Source: Flavobacterium urocaniciphilum (GTDB lineage: Bacteria; Bacteroidota; Bacteroidia; Flavobacteriales; Flavobacteriaceae). Taken from it: DNA of 64,000 nucleotides. A program made the translations under genes and the position numbers. Shown here piece by piece: positions 53,872 through 61,410 of this stretch. The notes under the pieces were generated by a model. The model worked only from the letters and a program-made list of their open reading frames with translations. It did not search any database and had not been told where the DNA came from. Position 1 is the first letter of the stretch. Every line of letters begins with the position of its first letter. The stretch is taken from positions 79,484 to 143,483 of the forward strand of contig NZ_FOEI01000007.1 in assembly GCF_900110615.1 (NCBI RefSeq), given 5' to 3'.

Positions 53872-54130
53872 AGTCAGAAGTTGGAAGTTGGAAGTTGGAA
53901 GTAAAGTTTTATTTTCAACTATTGCCTTTTGCCTTTTGCCTTTTGCCTCAATTGCTCAATGCGCTATGTGTAGAGCTTCTCTTCAAAATGAAGCAAATAA
54001 AGCGGCAGCTGAAGGGGTAAACGACGGTATTGTATATCTTATGGCTATTCCTTATATTTTAGTAGCAGCTGTGTTTTATGCGGTATGGCGACTAAGACAA
54101 AAGAAAAAAGAAGCTACAAATCAACAATAA
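53861..54130 (+). CDS. Small membrane protein with CAMCRA motif, N-terminus built from repeats
   Basis: The 89-residue protein has a signal peptide ending SIAQ, then CAMCRASLQNEANKA and one membrane helix (about 62-78). It belongs to a short hypothetical family found next to DUF420 genes in Bacteroidota. Codons 4-14 ([11 protein letters not shown]) are the GTTGGAAG intergenic repeat. Codons 20-28 (IAFCLLPFA) are made of the GCCTTTT repeat. A TTG at codon 10 is another possible start. Confidence 0.75.
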   Translation: MLNKVRSWKLEVGSKVLFSTIAFCLLPFASIAQCAMCRASLQNEANKAAAEGVNDGIVYLMAIPYILVAAVFYAVWRLRQKKKEATNQQ

Positions 54131-54161
54131 AAAAACGTTCCGATTTCGGAACGTTTTTTTT
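54130..54161 (+). terminator. Terminator after the oxidase accessory cluster
   Basis: AAAAACGTTCCG pairs with CGGAACGTTTTT across an ATTT loop, followed by T. Because of its symmetry it may act in both directions, against the minus-strand gene at 54312. Confidence 0.92.
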
Positions 54162-54311
54162 ATAAATTCAAGTTTTTAAATCTGAACCAAACCCAAACTT
54201 GTCATACTGAAAGCATCTCTATAACAATTGTGTGAGACTCTTTCAGAGTGACAAACGTTGTGGTTAATTTTATTGTGCTGAAAACTAATTGCTGAAAACT
54301 GATTACTAAAT

Positions 54312-55703
54312 TTAGTCCATTCCGTCAATCGTAATTTTCATATTTCCAGATGAAGTGATAAACGCCACAATTCCATCATTATTCATTTCAATTTTTTCAA
54401 ATACAAAATCATTAAGCTTACCATTTACAAAAACACCTTTCATTGGAGAATAATTAGTCAAATACGGAAGCATATTTTTCTTTCCTTCATCTAAATTTGG
54501 TTTGATAGAGTATTTGCAGTTTTCTTTAATTTTATTCAAAATTACGCCTTGTAATAGCCAATTTGCAGTTCGAGTTAAAATGCCTTTCGTGTTTAAAACA
54601 TAATCTAAATCGTCAAAGTAAATTTCTTTTGTTTCCGAATTGTATTTTGGAACACCTGCTAAATAAATCGTACCGTTTACCGAACCTAACATGTCTAAAG
54701 CAATAATCATTTTGCCTTCTTTATGCCAAATGTCAACTTTTTGAACCGTGATTTTTCTTTTACCTGAACCAAATTCCTGACCCATGAAATTTTTGGTCAT
54801 GATTCTACTAGCGCTTTCATAAGAAGAAACTGCGGCTATTGATGCATTAAAATCAGAAGGAATAATACCAACAGCTTTTGAAATTAATTTCGATTTGTCA
54901 AAACCTGTTTTTGGTTTTTGTCCAACCATAGTTTGCATTTGACATTTCAAACCTAAATTCATCGTTACTTTCGCATTTTTTAAAACGGCATTGGTACTAT
55001 ACAATTCTGTTGGAACCATTTTAAACCAAGTTTCATACGTTTCACTTGCTAAAAAAGGTGTCGACATCGTTTCCAATACTCCATAAACTTGTTCTTTGAA
55101 ATCGCAACTTTTATTTATGGCTTCATCAATCATTTTAGCTACTTTTCCTTTAAAAATAGATAAGGTTGGATTGATGATGTAAGTAATTGGTACATTTTTA
55201 CCAGCCACTAAAATACTCGGACTTTCGCTCCATTCGAAATCTTCAATTTTTGATGTTGTGTTCAATTTCCAATTGGCAAAATTGGCTTTACTGTTTAAAG
55301 TAATGGTTCCGTTTAAATTAATTTCTCGAGTATCGTTTAATCCTAAAAATTCGGTTCCATATTTAAATTTTGCCCATATTTTTAAAGGAATTACAGAAAT
55401 GATTTCTCCGTTTTTTTCAACTAATTTAATATCGTTGGTTTTCCAAATTTTCATTTCGGTTTTATCGTCATTCAAAATGGAATCGTTGTAAATTAATCCT
55501 TTTAAATTTTTATTGACTTGATGTTCAATTTCCTTCACACTAACTTCCATTGGCATAGAAATTAAGGATGTTTTGTTGCTGTAAACAATTTCGGCACCCG
55601 TTGAAGGTTCTGGTTTTAACGCCTCTATTTTTTTAGTAGTACTGCAGCTAAAAAGACTAATATTTAATATTCCGAACAACAAGATTTTAATTTTTGAATT
55701 CAT
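54312..55703 (-). CDS. DUF4403 family lipoprotein
   Basis: The start ATG 55703 (MNSKIKILLFGI) gives 463 residues with a lipoprotein signal ending LFSC; a longer frame adds 12 non-signal residues. The body is beta-rich, resembling lipid-binding (BPI/TULIP-like) folds suggested for DUF4403, e.g. ISMPMEVSVKEIEHQVN at the start of the mature part. Function unknown; perhaps lipid handling at the envelope. It faces divergently from the tolC-like gene. Confidence 0.8.
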   Translation of the reverse strand: MNSKIKILLFGILNISLFSCSTTKKIEALKPEPSTGAEIVYSNKTSLISMPMEVSVKEIEHQVNKNLKGLIYNDSILNDDKTEMKIWKTNDIKLVEKNGEIISVIPLKIWAKFKYGTEFLGLNDTREINLNGTITLNSKANFANWKLNTTSKIEDFEWSESPSILVAGKNVPITYIINPTLSIFKGKVAKMIDEAINKSCDFKEQVYGVLETMSTPFLASETYETWFKMVPTELYSTNAVLKNAKVTMNLGLKCQMQTMVGQKPKTGFDKSKLISKAVGIIPSDFNASIAAVSSYESASRIMTKNFMGQEFGSGKRKITVQKVDIWHKEGKMIIALDMLGSVNGTIYLAGVPKYNSETKEIYFDDLDYVLNTKGILTRTANWLLQGVILNKIKENCKYSIKPNLDEGKKNMLPYLTNYSPMKGVFVNGKLNDFVFEKIEMNNDGIVAFITSSGNMKITIDGMD

Positions 55704-55812
55704 ATGATGTGTTGAGTTTCTTTTAGTATAATCGGGCATAAAAATAAAATTTTAATTCTAATGTGTAACATTTTTTATCAAAATTGGTCTAACTATAAAA
55801 ACAATAACAATA

Positions 55813-57168
55813 ATGAAGTCAGTTCAAATAGTATTTATATTATTTTTTGCCAGCCTTACCACTTTCGCTCAAGGAAAAAAATGGACCTTGAAAGAATGTA
55901 TCAATCATGCCATTCAAAATAATATTTCAATTAAACAATCGGAGTTGGATAACCAAAATGCATCCATTACTAAAAAAGATGCCATTGGAAATTTTTTACC
56001 AAATATTAATGCTTCTGGTTCTCATTCTTGGAATATTGGTTTGAATCAAAATATTACTACGGGTTTGTTAGAAAATCAAACCACACAATTTACTTCTGCT
56101 AATTTAAATGCGAATGTAGATATTTATAGAGGTTTGCAAAATCAAAACCAATTACGCAAAGCAAATTTAACTTTAATCGCTAGTCAATATCAATTAACTA
56201 AAATGCAAGAAGATGTAGCTTTAAATGTAGCGAATGCGTATTTGCAAATTTTATTCAATAAAGAGAATTTAAAAGTTCAAAAAGAACAACAATCATTAGA
56301 TAAGAAACAATTACAAAGAATAACAGAATTAGTTGAAGCTGGTAATGTTCCAAAAGGAGATTTGTTAGATGTTCAGGCAACTTTGGCTTCAGACAATCAA
56401 AGAGTAATAGTAGCAGAAAATGCTTTATTATTATCAAAATTAAGTTTAGCGCAATTATTACAAATTGAGGATTTTCAAAATTTTGATGTGTCTGAAGAGG
56501 ATATGCCAACTATGTTTTCTACCATTTTAACAGAATCATCAGATGCAATTATTGCTAAAGCAAAGGAAAATAGAACGGAATTAAAAATTGCTAATACTAA
56601 TATTGATATTGCTAAGAAAGATGTAAGTATTGCTAAAGGTGCTTATTTACCAACTTTGTCTGGTTTTTACGGATTCAATACAAGAGCTTCCAACACAAAT
56701 AGTTTTGATTTTCAAACTGGAATAATTTCAGGACCAAAACCAATTTTTGATCAATTTGATATTAACAAAGGTCAGAATTTCGGGTTGTCTTTAAATATTC
56801 CAATTTTTAATGGATTTGCAGCTAGAAATAATGTTGCTAGAGCTAAAATCGCTTTAGAAAGAACACAATTAGCTAAAAGTCAGCAAGAATTAGATATCGA
56901 ACGTAATGTGTTTACAGCCTATACAGATACTAAAGCTGCTAAAGAAAGTCATGAAGCAGCATTGCAAATTGTAAAAGCTCGTGAATTAGCCATGCAATAT
57001 GCTAAAGACAGATATGAAATTGGAATGATGAATATTTTCGATTTCAATCAAGCGCAAAATGCTTATGTAGCTGCTCAATCTGAAGTATTAAGAACCAAAT
57101 ACGATTATATTTTTAGAATTAAAATTTTAGAATTCTATTTTGGAATTCCACTTATAGAAAAACAATAA
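55813..57168 (+). CDS. TolC family outer-membrane efflux protein
   Basis: The 451-residue protein has a signal peptide ending TTFAQ and the TolC pattern of two repeated helical-barrel halves: WTLKECINHAIQNN at the start, NVANAYLQILFNKENLKVQ in the first half, and YEIGMMNIFDFNQAQNAYVAAQ near the end. It forms the outer-membrane channel of a tripartite exporter. It is 4 bp upstream of the periplasmic adaptor gene. No inner-membrane pump gene follows here. Confidence 0.93.
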   Translation: MKSVQIVFILFFASLTTFAQGKKWTLKECINHAIQNNISIKQSELDNQNASITKKDAIGNFLPNINASGSHSWNIGLNQNITTGLLENQTTQFTSANLNANVDIYRGLQNQNQLRKANLTLIASQYQLTKMQEDVALNVANAYLQILFNKENLKVQKEQQSLDKKQLQRITELVEAGNVPKGDLLDVQATLASDNQRVIVAENALLLSKLSLAQLLQIEDFQNFDVSEEDMPTMFSTILTESSDAIIAKAKENRTELKIANTNIDIAKKDVSIAKGAYLPTLSGFYGFNTRASNTNSFDFQTGIISGPKPIFDQFDINKGQNFGLSLNIPIFNGFAARNNVARAKIALERTQLAKSQQELDIERNVFTAYTDTKAAKESHEAALQIVKARELAMQYAKDRYEIGMMNIFDFNQAQNAYVAAQSEVLRTKYDYIFRIKILEFYFGIPLIEKQ

Positions 57169-57172
57169 AGCC

Positions 57173-58498
57173 ATGTCAAGAAAAAAATTATTTATCATTT
57201 TAGGAAGTGTTGTTGGATTAATTACGATATTAATTGTACTTAAAAAGAATGGTGCAATTGGTAATAACGACGAAAGCAAAATAGTTGAAGTGAAAAAAGC
57301 GGAAGAAATGACTATCATTGAAACCGTTTCAGCTACTGGAAAAATTCAACCTGAAGTAGAAATTAAAATTGCACCAGAAGTTTCTGGGGAAATTATTGCT
57401 TTAAATGTAAAAGAAGGACAACAAGTTAAAAAAGGTGACTTATTGGTTAAAATTAATCCTGATTTATATGAATCTGGAGTAAACAGAACAGTAGCTTCTT
57501 TATCAACTACGAAAGCAGGTGTAAGTCAAGCTGATGCTCAAATGAAAGAAGCAAAAGCGAATTACGATAGAAATAAAAAATTGTTTGAAAAAGGAGTGAT
57601 TTCAAGAGCAGAATGGGACAGAATTGTTTCAGCTTATGAAGTGGCAAGTGCAAGTAAACAATCGGCTTATTACCAAATGAAATCAGCATCGGCTAATGTA
57701 ACTGAAGCAAATGACAACTTAAAACGTACAACTATTATTGCGCCAGCAGATGGAACTATTTCTAAATTAGATGTAGAATTAGGAGAAAGAGTAATGGGAA
57801 CGCAAGGTATGGCAAGTACTGAGTTGATGAGAATTGCAAACTTAAACAATATGGAAGTTGAAGTAGATGTTAATGAAAATGATATTGTAAAAGTTAGTAT
57901 TGGTGATTCGGCTAAAGTAGAAGTTGATGCATATTTAAAAAGAAAATTTGATGGTGTAGTTACTAGTATTTCCAATTCTGCAACAACAGGATTAACGGCA
58001 GATCAAGTAACAAACTTTAAAGTAAAAGTAAGATTAGTTAAAGAATCGTATGCAGATTTATTAGAGGGAAAACCTTCGAATTTTTCACCTTTCCGTCCAG
58101 GAATGACAGCTACAGTTGATATTGAGACAAAAAGAAGTGTAAATGTTTTAGGTGTGCCAATAAGTGCAATTGTTATTAAAGATGATACAACTTCAACTAA
58201 AAAAGATATCGTTGCTGAAATAGAAAAAGAAGAAGCTGAAGCAAAAGGTAAAACGCCAAAAAAAGATATCAAATACGAATGTGTTTTTGTGAAAGTTGGT
58301 GATAAAGCAAAAATTAGAGTAGTAAAAACTGGAATTCAAGATGATACAAATATTGAAATTTTATCAGGATTGAAAAAAGGAGATGAGATTATTACTGGTC
58401 CGTATACTTTAGTTTCAAAAGATTTAATGCCTAATGATAAAGTAAGATTGGAAACAAAAGCAGATAAAGATAAAAAGGCAAAAGAAGAGAAGAGTTAG
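57173..58498 (+). CDS. Periplasmic adaptor (HlyD/MacA-type) of an efflux system
   Basis: The 441-residue protein has an N-terminal membrane anchor (about 5-22). The lipoyl-like half motif EVSGEIIALNVKEGQQVKKG is near 65-85, a coiled hairpin lies at about 100-175, and the second lipoyl half IIAPADGTISKLDVELGERV follows. The beta-barrel domain ends near 310, and the tail is Lys-rich. MacA-type adaptors link an ABC transporter to TolC. The partner pump is expected but not in this segment. Confidence 0.92.
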   Translation: MSRKKLFIILGSVVGLITILIVLKKNGAIGNNDESKIVEVKKAEEMTIIETVSATGKIQPEVEIKIAPEVSGEIIALNVKEGQQVKKGDLLVKINPDLYESGVNRTVASLSTTKAGVSQADAQMKEAKANYDRNKKLFEKGVISRAEWDRIVSAYEVASASKQSAYYQMKSASANVTEANDNLKRTTIIAPADGTISKLDVELGERVMGTQGMASTELMRIANLNNMEVEVDVNENDIVKVSIGDSAKVEVDAYLKRKFDGVVTSISNSATTGLTADQVTNFKVKVRLVKESYADLLEGKPSNFSPFRPGMTATVDIETKRSVNVLGVPISAIVIKDDTTSTKKDIVAEIEKEEAEAKGKTPKKDIKYECVFVKVGDKAKIRVVKTGIQDDTNIEILSGLKKGDEIITGPYTLVSKDLMPNDKVRLETKADKDKKAKEEKS

Positions 58499-58529
58499 TT
58501 AAATAGATAGATAGATTTTGATTTTAAGA

Positions 58530-58557
58530 AGGCACAAGAAATTGTGTCTTTTTTTTT
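58530..58557 (+). terminator. Terminator after the adaptor gene
   Basis: GGCACAA pairs with TTGTGTC across GAAA, followed by nine T. The tsaB promoter (TTACTTTG, 58559-58566, an imperfect -7 box) begins right after the T-run. Confidence 0.85.
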
Positions 58558-58585
58558 GTTACTTTGCGTAATAATTAGTTTGAAA

Positions 58586-59251
58586 ATGGCATTGATTTTA
58601 AATATAGAAACAGCTACTAAAAATTGTTCAGTAGGTTTATCGAAAAATGGGGAAGTTTTATTTGTTAAAGAAATAGCAGAACAAAATTTTTCTCATGCAG
58701 AAAAATTGCATGTTTTTATTGAAGAAGTTTTTGCTGAAACCAATTTAAAATTATCCGATTTGTCTGCTATTGCTGTAAGTCAAGGTCCGGGTTCTTATAC
58801 GGGTTTGCGAATTGGTGTTTCAGCTGTGAAAGGATTATGTTATGCCTTATCGGTTCCATTAATTGCAGTAGATACTTTAGAAGTTATTGCAAGAAAAATT
58901 AATGTTGATAATGGTATAATTGTTCCAATGATTGATGCGCGAAGAATGGAAGTCTTTTCTGCTTTTTTTGATGCAAATTTCAATAAAATTAGAGAAACGA
59001 AAGCTGAAGTTATCGATGCTTTAAGTTACAAAGATATTTCAGATGCCATTCATTTAGTAGGTGATGGCGCGATGAAATTGAAAGATGTGTTAACCGATTC
59101 TAAATTTCATTTTTACCCAGAATTAGAATTTCCTTCAGCAACAGAAATGGCTGTAATTGCACAGCAAAAGTTCGAAAAAAACGAATTTGAAGATGTTGCT
59201 TATTTCGAACCTTTTTACTTAAAAGATTTTGTTTTGATTACGAAGAAGTAA
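58586..59251 (+). CDS. tsaB: tRNA t6A biosynthesis protein TsaB
   Basis: The start ATG 58586 gives 221 residues; a longer frame would begin inside the upstream terminator. It starts MALILNIETATKNCSVGL, with the ASKHA-fold LNIET motif, and has SQGPGSYTGLRIGVSAVKGL. TsaB with TsaD and TsaE transfers threonylcarbamoyl to A37 of ANN-decoding tRNAs. TsaD and TsaE are not in the window. Confidence 0.95.
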   Translation: MALILNIETATKNCSVGLSKNGEVLFVKEIAEQNFSHAEKLHVFIEEVFAETNLKLSDLSAIAVSQGPGSYTGLRIGVSAVKGLCYALSVPLIAVDTLEVIARKINVDNGIIVPMIDARRMEVFSAFFDANFNKIRETKAEVIDALSYKDISDAIHLVGDGAMKLKDVLTDSKFHFYPELEFPSATEMAVIAQQKFEKNEFEDVAYFEPFYLKDFVLITKK

Positions 59252-59254
59252 TTA

Positions 59255-60016
59255 TTACAAATCTACCAAATCCTTAGTTTGTTCTAAAATATCCGATTTT
59301 ACTTTCATGTGATTAGCGTTTTCGGTCCACACTCTAACTGAAAAATGCACATTAGAATCCGTAAAATGATTAATATATACTTCCGGCTTTGAGTCTTTTA
59401 AAAGTAAAGGATGAGATGCGGCAATTTGATATAATTTCTCTTTTAAACTAGATACGTCACTAGTGTAATTTGTTAGAATTTCTACATCAACTCTTCTGGT
59501 ATTTAATTGTGTATAGTTTTTAATTTTTCCATTTGATAAAATACCGTTTGGAATATACACAACTTGGTTAGTTGCGGTTATAATTTTTGTTGAAAATATT
59601 AAAATTTCTGAAACTTTACCTTGTTCGCCTTGAACTTCAATAGTGTCGCCAACTTTAAAAGGCTTAAACAAGATGATTAAAATTCCACCCGCAAAATTGG
59701 ATAACGAACCTTGTAAAGACAAACCAACTGCTAAACCAGCTGCTCCTAATATCGCTACAAAAGAAGAAGTTTCAATACCTAATTTGGAAACTACAGTTAT
59801 GAATAACATTACACGTAACGTCCAAAAAATGATGTTTCCTAAAAAGTTAGTTAAGGTAATTTCAACATGTCTTTTTATCATTAACTTTTTGGCAGTTTTA
59901 GTAATAAAACTTGTAAACCAAAGCCCTGAAACTAAAATTAATAATGCAATGGCGATTTTTATAGAATAGTCTAATATATAAGTGCCGTATTGTCCGGATA
60001 AAATTTCATTAATCAT
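59255..60016 (-). CDS. Small-conductance mechanosensitive channel (MscS family)
   Basis: The 253-residue protein has three N-terminal helices and the pore-lining TM3 pattern (GAAGLAVGLSLQGSLSNFAGGILI, about 93-116), with Gly/Ala spacing. The beta domain motif KPFKVGDTIEVQG follows. Residue IPNGILSNGKIKNYT is the typical MscS end of the beta domain. It releases solutes on hypoosmotic shock. Its stop lies 3 bp from the convergent tsaB stop. A -7 box is at 60033-60040 (minus). Confidence 0.93.
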   Translation of the reverse strand: MINEILSGQYGTYILDYSIKIAIALLILVSGLWFTSFITKTAKKLMIKRHVEITLTNFLGNIIFWTLRVMLFITVVSKLGIETSSFVAILGAAGLAVGLSLQGSLSNFAGGILIILFKPFKVGDTIEVQGEQGKVSEILIFSTKIITATNQVVYIPNGILSNGKIKNYTQLNTRRVDVEILTNYTSDVSSLKEKLYQIAASHPLLLKDSKPEVYINHFTDSNVHFSVRVWTENANHMKVKSDILEQTKDLVDL

Positions 60017-60032
60017 AATTGTAATTTTTTTG

Positions 60033-60040
60033 CAAAAATA
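60033..60040 (-). promoter_or_regulatory. -7 promoter box for mscS-like gene
   Basis: TATTTTTG on the minus strand, 17 bases before the ATG at 60016. It directly follows the dodecin terminator. Confidence 0.5.
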
Positions 60041-60070
60041 AAAAAGCGCTCTATAAATAGAACGCTTTTT
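60041..60070 (-). terminator. Terminator after the dodecin gene
   Basis: AAAAAGCG and CGCTTTTT pair around a 14-base loop, 22 bp downstream of the dodecin stop on the minus strand. Confidence 0.85.
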
Positions 60071-60091
60071 AACTGTTTTTTATAGGATTTG

Positions 60092-60292
60092 TTAATCTAA
60101 TTCGAACGTGATTTTTAAATTCACTCTAAATTCGGTTACTTCGTCGTCTACAACTGCAGCGCTTTGTTCTTGCACGTAAACGGAACGTATATTTTTTAAG
60201 GTATTAGATGCTTTTGAAACAGCTTTCTTAGTAGCATCTTCCCAACTTACACTAGAACTCGATAATATTTCGATAACTTTTAAAACGGCCAT
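60092..60292 (-). CDS. Dodecin family flavin-binding protein
   Basis: The 66-residue protein begins MAVLKVIEILSSSSVSWEDA and contains VSKASNTLKNIRSVYVQEQS, the dodecin fold. Dodecins assemble as dodecamers that store or buffer flavins. A promoter box (60327-60334, minus) is 34 bp upstream and a terminator 22 bp downstream, so the gene is monocistronic. Confidence 0.93.
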   Translation of the reverse strand: MAVLKVIEILSSSSVSWEDATKKAVSKASNTLKNIRSVYVQEQSAAVVDDEVTEFRVNLKITFELD

Positions 60293-60326
60293 ACTATTAA
60301 CTTTTAAAATTAGGATTTTAAAGGTA

Positions 60327-60334
60327 CAAAATTA
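60327..60334 (-). promoter_or_regulatory. -7 promoter box for the dodecin gene
   Basis: TAATTTTG on the minus strand fits TAnnTTTG and lies 34 bases before the dodecin ATG. Confidence 0.5.
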
Positions 60335-60406
60335 TTCGTTTCAAAAGGTAAATATTTTAAATTTGATTATTGATATTCAGATAGTTAATATAAGAAATCA
60401 ATACTT

Positions 60407-61306
60407 TTATCCGTTCATAGCTTCTACAATAATGGTATTGTTGCTTAACATTTGACGCAACATGTTTTCAATACCATTTTTCAATGTAAATGTTGAAGAT
60501 GGACATCCGCTACAAGCTCCTTGTAACGTTACTTTAACCACGTTTGAAGTTTCATCATACGAATTAAAAGTAATGTTTCCTCCATCGCTTTGTACAGCTG
60601 GCTTCACATATTCTTCTAAAATATTAATAATTTGCTGAGAAGTAACATCTAAATTATCAAAATATTCATCTTGTTTAATTTTGAAATTATCTGTTTTCTC
60701 AATCAAACTTTCATCTACAACCAAATCGGTTTGTTCTAAATATTGTTTTAAGAAATTGCGTAATTCAAAGGTAATTTCATTCCAATCTGCAATGTCATAT
60801 TTAGTAATTGAAACATAATTTTCGTCAATAAAAACTTCTTTTACAAACGGAAAGCTAAACAAATCTTTTGCTAAAGGAGAAGCTTTAGTTTCGTCTATGT
60901 TTTTACATTCAACCGCTGTTTTTGTTAACATTTTATTCGCAACAAATTTTGTTACAGAGGGGTTTGGAGTCGATTCCGCATAAATCGTAATTGGATTTTT
61001 CTTAACCGTAGTTTCTTCTTCTAAAATAATTTTACCGCCTTTTTCAATATACTCTTCAATTTGTTGTGCTACTTCGTCTTGAACATCTTCCCATTCAACA
61101 ATTGAAAATTTTTCAATTGCGATGAAATTTCCAGAAATATATACTGTTTTTACAAACGGTAAAAAGAATAACTGCTTGGCTAATGGCGACTTAGCAGTTT
61201 CATCTATGTTCTTAAATTCGTAATTGTTATTTCGAGTAATGTTTTCTTCTAATTCAAATTTAACAATTGACGAGTTATTTGTGATTTTTATCGATATTTT
61301 GCCCAT
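60407..61306 (-). CDS. NifU-like iron-sulfur scaffold/carrier (Nfu) with two N-terminal domains
   Basis: The start ATG 61306 (MGKISIKITNNSS) gives 299 residues; a nine-residue longer frame crosses the promoter. The C-terminal NifU domain has CSGCPSSTFTLKNGIENML (about 270-288) with the CxxC that holds the [4Fe-4S] cluster. Two Nfu N-terminal domains precede it. The second has YAESTPNPSVTKFVANKML; the first lacks the TPNP. Both share NIDET...SPLAKxLFxxPFVK. Nfu proteins hand Fe-S clusters to client enzymes. Confidence 0.92.
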   Translation of the reverse strand: MGKISIKITNNSSIVKFELEENITRNNNYEFKNIDETAKSPLAKQLFFLPFVKTVYISGNFIAIEKFSIVEWEDVQDEVAQQIEEYIEKGGKIILEEETTVKKNPITIYAESTPNPSVTKFVANKMLTKTAVECKNIDETKASPLAKDLFSFPFVKEVFIDENYVSITKYDIADWNEITFELRNFLKQYLEQTDLVVDESLIEKTDNFKIKQDEYFDNLDVTSQQIINILEEYVKPAVQSDGGNITFNSYDETSNVVKVTLQGACSGCPSSTFTLKNGIENMLRQMLSNNTIIVEAMNG

Positions 61307-61322
61307 TTTAGTCCTTTTTTTG

Positions 61323-61330
61323 CAAAGATA
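61323..61330 (-). promoter_or_regulatory. -7 promoter box for the nfu-like gene
   Basis: TATCTTTG on the minus strand, 17 bases before ATG 61306. It supports the shorter start. Confidence 0.6.
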
Positions 61331-61354
61331 CAAACATTACAAAAAGTAAAGTTA

Positions 61355-61362
61355 TATATTTG
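61355..61362 (+). promoter_or_regulatory. -7 promoter box for the choice-of-anchor L gene
   Basis: TATATTTG fits TAnnTTTG, 48 bases before the ATG at 61411. Confidence 0.5.
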
Positions 61363-61410
61363 AACTTTATTATTTTGTTAACACAACATCAACATAAACC
61401 AACACACAAA

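Noticed and set aside
53876..53950. Possible CRISPR-like array from GTTGGAAG and GCCTTTT units
   Set aside because: The units are short, contiguous and without spacers; no cas genes are present.
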